From contig USLQ01000048.1 in the NCBI GenBank assembly GCA_900555545.1, positions 1-7,153 on the forward strand: a stretch of 7,153 nucleotides of DNA. Reading direction: 5' to 3'. Positions 6,122-7,153 of the stretch are shown piece after piece; position 1 is the stretch's first letter; every line of letters starts with the position of its first letter. This DNA is from an uncultured Oscillospiraceae bacterium. Lineage in GTDB: Bacteria; Bacillota; Clostridia; Oscillospirales; Acutalibacteraceae. The notes under the pieces were generated by a model that did not search any database, was not told the DNA's origin, and worked only from the letters and a program-made list of their open reading frames with translations. A program made the translations under genes and the position numbers.

Positions 6122-6364
6122 TTATTCATCAATTTCCACATTGATGCGCTCATCACGCGTGCCGGCCGCGGCGCGCATGACAACGCGAATCGCCTTCGCG
6201 ATACGCCCCTGCTTGCCGATCACGCGCCCCATATCATCGGCGGCTACGCGCAGGTGATATGTAACTGTGCCGTCCTCCGACGGGGTGTCATCGACTGTAA
6301 CGGAAACGGCATCCTTATCATTGACAAGGCCGCATGCAATACTGCGCAAAAGCTCTTCCATCAT
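6122..6364 (-). CDS. khpA: KH-domain RNA-binding protein KhpA
   Basis: A single type II KH domain protein of 80 residues. The nucleic-acid-binding loop is DMGRVIGKQGRIAKAIRVVM, with the GxxG signature G50-K51-Q52-G53, followed by the helix that contacts RNA. KhpA works with KhpB (EloR/Jag) in streptococci and other Firmicutes as an RNA chaperone pair affecting cell elongation and division. Its position between rpsP and rimM is a standard Firmicutes arrangement. GGAGG lies 9 nt before the first of two tandem ATGs, so the 6364 start is used, although starting at 6361 cannot be excluded. It lies 18 bp after rpsP and is followed by the hairpin at 6084-6113. Confidence 0.94.
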   Translation of the reverse strand: MMEELLRSIACGLVNDKDAVSVTVDDTPSEDGTVTYHLRVAADDMGRVIGKQGRIAKAIRVVMRAAAGTRDERINVEIDE

Positions 6365-6382
6365 CTGAGAAAGCCTCCAACC

Positions 6383-6628
6383 TTATTTCACGATGCCATT
6401 CTTGCGGAACAGTGCCTTAACGGTATCTGTGGGCTGCGCGCCGTTAGCAATCCACTTCTTAGCCTTCTCCTCATCAATCTTGACGACCTCCGGATCCTCA
6501 ACCGGATTGTAATAGCCGAGCTCCTCGATGAAGCGGCCATCACGCGGGAAGCGGGAATCCGCAACTACGATCCTGTAAAACGGTGCCTTCTTTGCGCCCA
6601 TGCGGCGAAGCCTGATTTTAACTGCCAT
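6383..6628 (-). CDS. rpsP: 30S ribosomal protein S16
   Basis: A small-subunit protein needed early in 30S assembly, binding the 5' and central domains of 16S rRNA. It has 81 residues and the standard sequence: [26 protein letters not shown] at the start, [10 protein letters not shown] at 33-42, and [16 protein letters not shown] near the end. GGAGG lies 9 nt before the ATG. It follows ffh by 70 bp. That gap holds a small CACGC-TTT-GCGTG hairpin (6675-6687) without a T tail, and no convincing promoter, so cotranscription with ffh is likely. Confidence 0.98.
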   Translation of the reverse strand: MAVKIRLRRMGAKKAPFYRIVVADSRFPRDGRFIEELGYYNPVEDPEVVKIDEEKAKKWIANGAQPTDTVKALFRKNGIVK

Positions 6629-6698
6629 GTTAAATTACCTCCAAAAATATATCATTTTTACAATTTAGTATCATCACGCTTTGCGTGTCGATCACAGA

Positions 6699-7153
6699 TT
6701 ACTGCATCCCGCGCATCATCCGGCGCATCCGGCGGCGGGTGTCCTTGCCATTGACCTGCTTAAAGAGCTTTTGCATCTGGCGGTATTGGTTGAGCAGGCG
6801 GTTGACATCCTCCACCTTGGTGCCGCTGCCGGCGGCAATCCTGCGCTTGCGCTGAGGATTGATGATCTCCGGCTTTTCGCGCTCCTTACGCGTCATGGAC
6901 TGGATGATGACCTGCATCTTGTCAAAGGCGCTCTCATCAATATCCGAATCCTTGACCTTGCCGCCCAAGCCCGGGATCATGGCGATGGTGTCCTTGATGG
7001 AGCCCATCTTACGCAGCTGCTGAAGCTGGTCCAGCAGATCGTTGAGGTCGAACTTGTTGGCTCGGAAATTCCGTTCCATCTCCTCCGCGCGCTTGCGGTC
7101 GAGGGTCTGCTCCGCCTTCTCGATCAGGGAGAGCATATCGCCCATGCCGAGGA
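6699..7153 (-). CDS. ffh: Signal recognition particle GTPase Ffh, C-terminal part
   Basis: The methionine-rich M domain of Ffh, which binds 4.5S/scRNA and the signal peptides of nascent membrane and secreted proteins. About 150 residues are inside the window; the N and G domains with the GTPase motifs lie upstream beyond the right edge. Seen are LGMGDMLSLIEKAEQ at the cut end, the FDLNDLLDQLQQLRKMGSI helix, MIPGLGG, the RNA-binding RKRRIAAGSGT and VEDVNRLLNQYRQMQKLFKQ. A run of Met and Arg (RRRMRRMMRGMQ) ends the protein at a TAA stop. The frame stays open past the window edge, and the ATG at 7145 is an internal Met rather than the true start. ffh-rpsP is a common Firmicutes order. Confidence 0.97.
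   Translation of the reverse strand, partial: LGMGDMLSLIEKAEQTLDRKRAEEMERNFRANKFDLNDLLDQLQQLRKMGSIKDTIAMIPGLGGKVKDSDIDESAFDKMQVIIQSMTRKEREKPEIINPQRKRRIAAGSGTKVEDVNRLLNQYRQMQKLFKQVNGKDTRRRMRRMMRGMQ

Noticed and set aside
6675..6687. CACGC-TTT-GCGTG hairpin after ffh as a terminator
   Set aside because: Only a 5-bp stem with a 3-nt loop and no adjacent T tract on the minus strand; more likely incidental in the ffh-rpsP gap.
6629..6698. Possible rpsP promoter (GTGATC-17-GATACT)
   Set aside because: Only 3 of 6 and 4 of 6 matches and no extended -10; not good enough to call.
6002..6754. 250-codon open frame on the plus strand
   Set aside because: It runs antisense through rimM, khpA, rpsP and ffh, all firmly identified, and spans two spacers; no ribosome site or domain supports it.

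Overview
The window is a dense, almost entirely minus-strand stretch of housekeeping genes from a low-to-moderate-GC Gram-positive anaerobe, most likely a Clostridia/Oscillospiraceae-type gut Firmicute. This placement is an inference from three things: the order ffh-rpsP-khpA-rimM-trmD, an HPr with both His15 and the regulatory Ser46, and a coaD-adjacent coiled-coil family that I know from Clostridia. Coding DNA is fairly GC-rich, while the intergenic promoter regions are strongly AT-rich. No insertion sequence, CRISPR array, tRNA, rRNA or prophage signature was seen.

Reading in the direction of transcription (from high to low coordinates), there are four blocks. (1) 7153-4791: the C-terminal part of ffh (SRP GTPase), then rpsP (S16), khpA (KH-domain RNA chaperone), rimM (30S maturation) and trmD (tRNA m1G37 methyltransferase), a translation and protein-targeting operon. 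A terminator-like hairpin with a T7 tail lies between khpA and rimM. The usual next gene, rplS (L19), is not here. (2) 4790-4196: an AT-rich spacer with inverted repeats, then ptsH (HPr) with its own consensus-like promoter and a strong intrinsic terminator. (3) 4161-2335: uvrC, starting at a GTG just behind the ptsH terminator with no visible promoter of its own. (4) 2332-1: a new promoter directly behind the uvrC stop drives rsmD, coaD, a hendecad-repeat coiled-coil protein and a GH27 alpha-galactosidase-like gene that runs off the left edge. These four genes are joined by ATGA overlaps or a 2-bp gap, so translational coupling is likely.

Most of the window is ordinary. The parts worth a second look are the GH27 gene (N-terminal hydrophobic segment plus a CPKC motif, coupled to an RNA-modification/CoA operon), the regular 11-residue repeat of the coiled-coil protein, the hairpin between khpA and rimM that has an alternative pairing partner, the absence of rplS, and the A/T palindrome between trmD and ptsH. 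I found no convincing evidence of a wholly new system.
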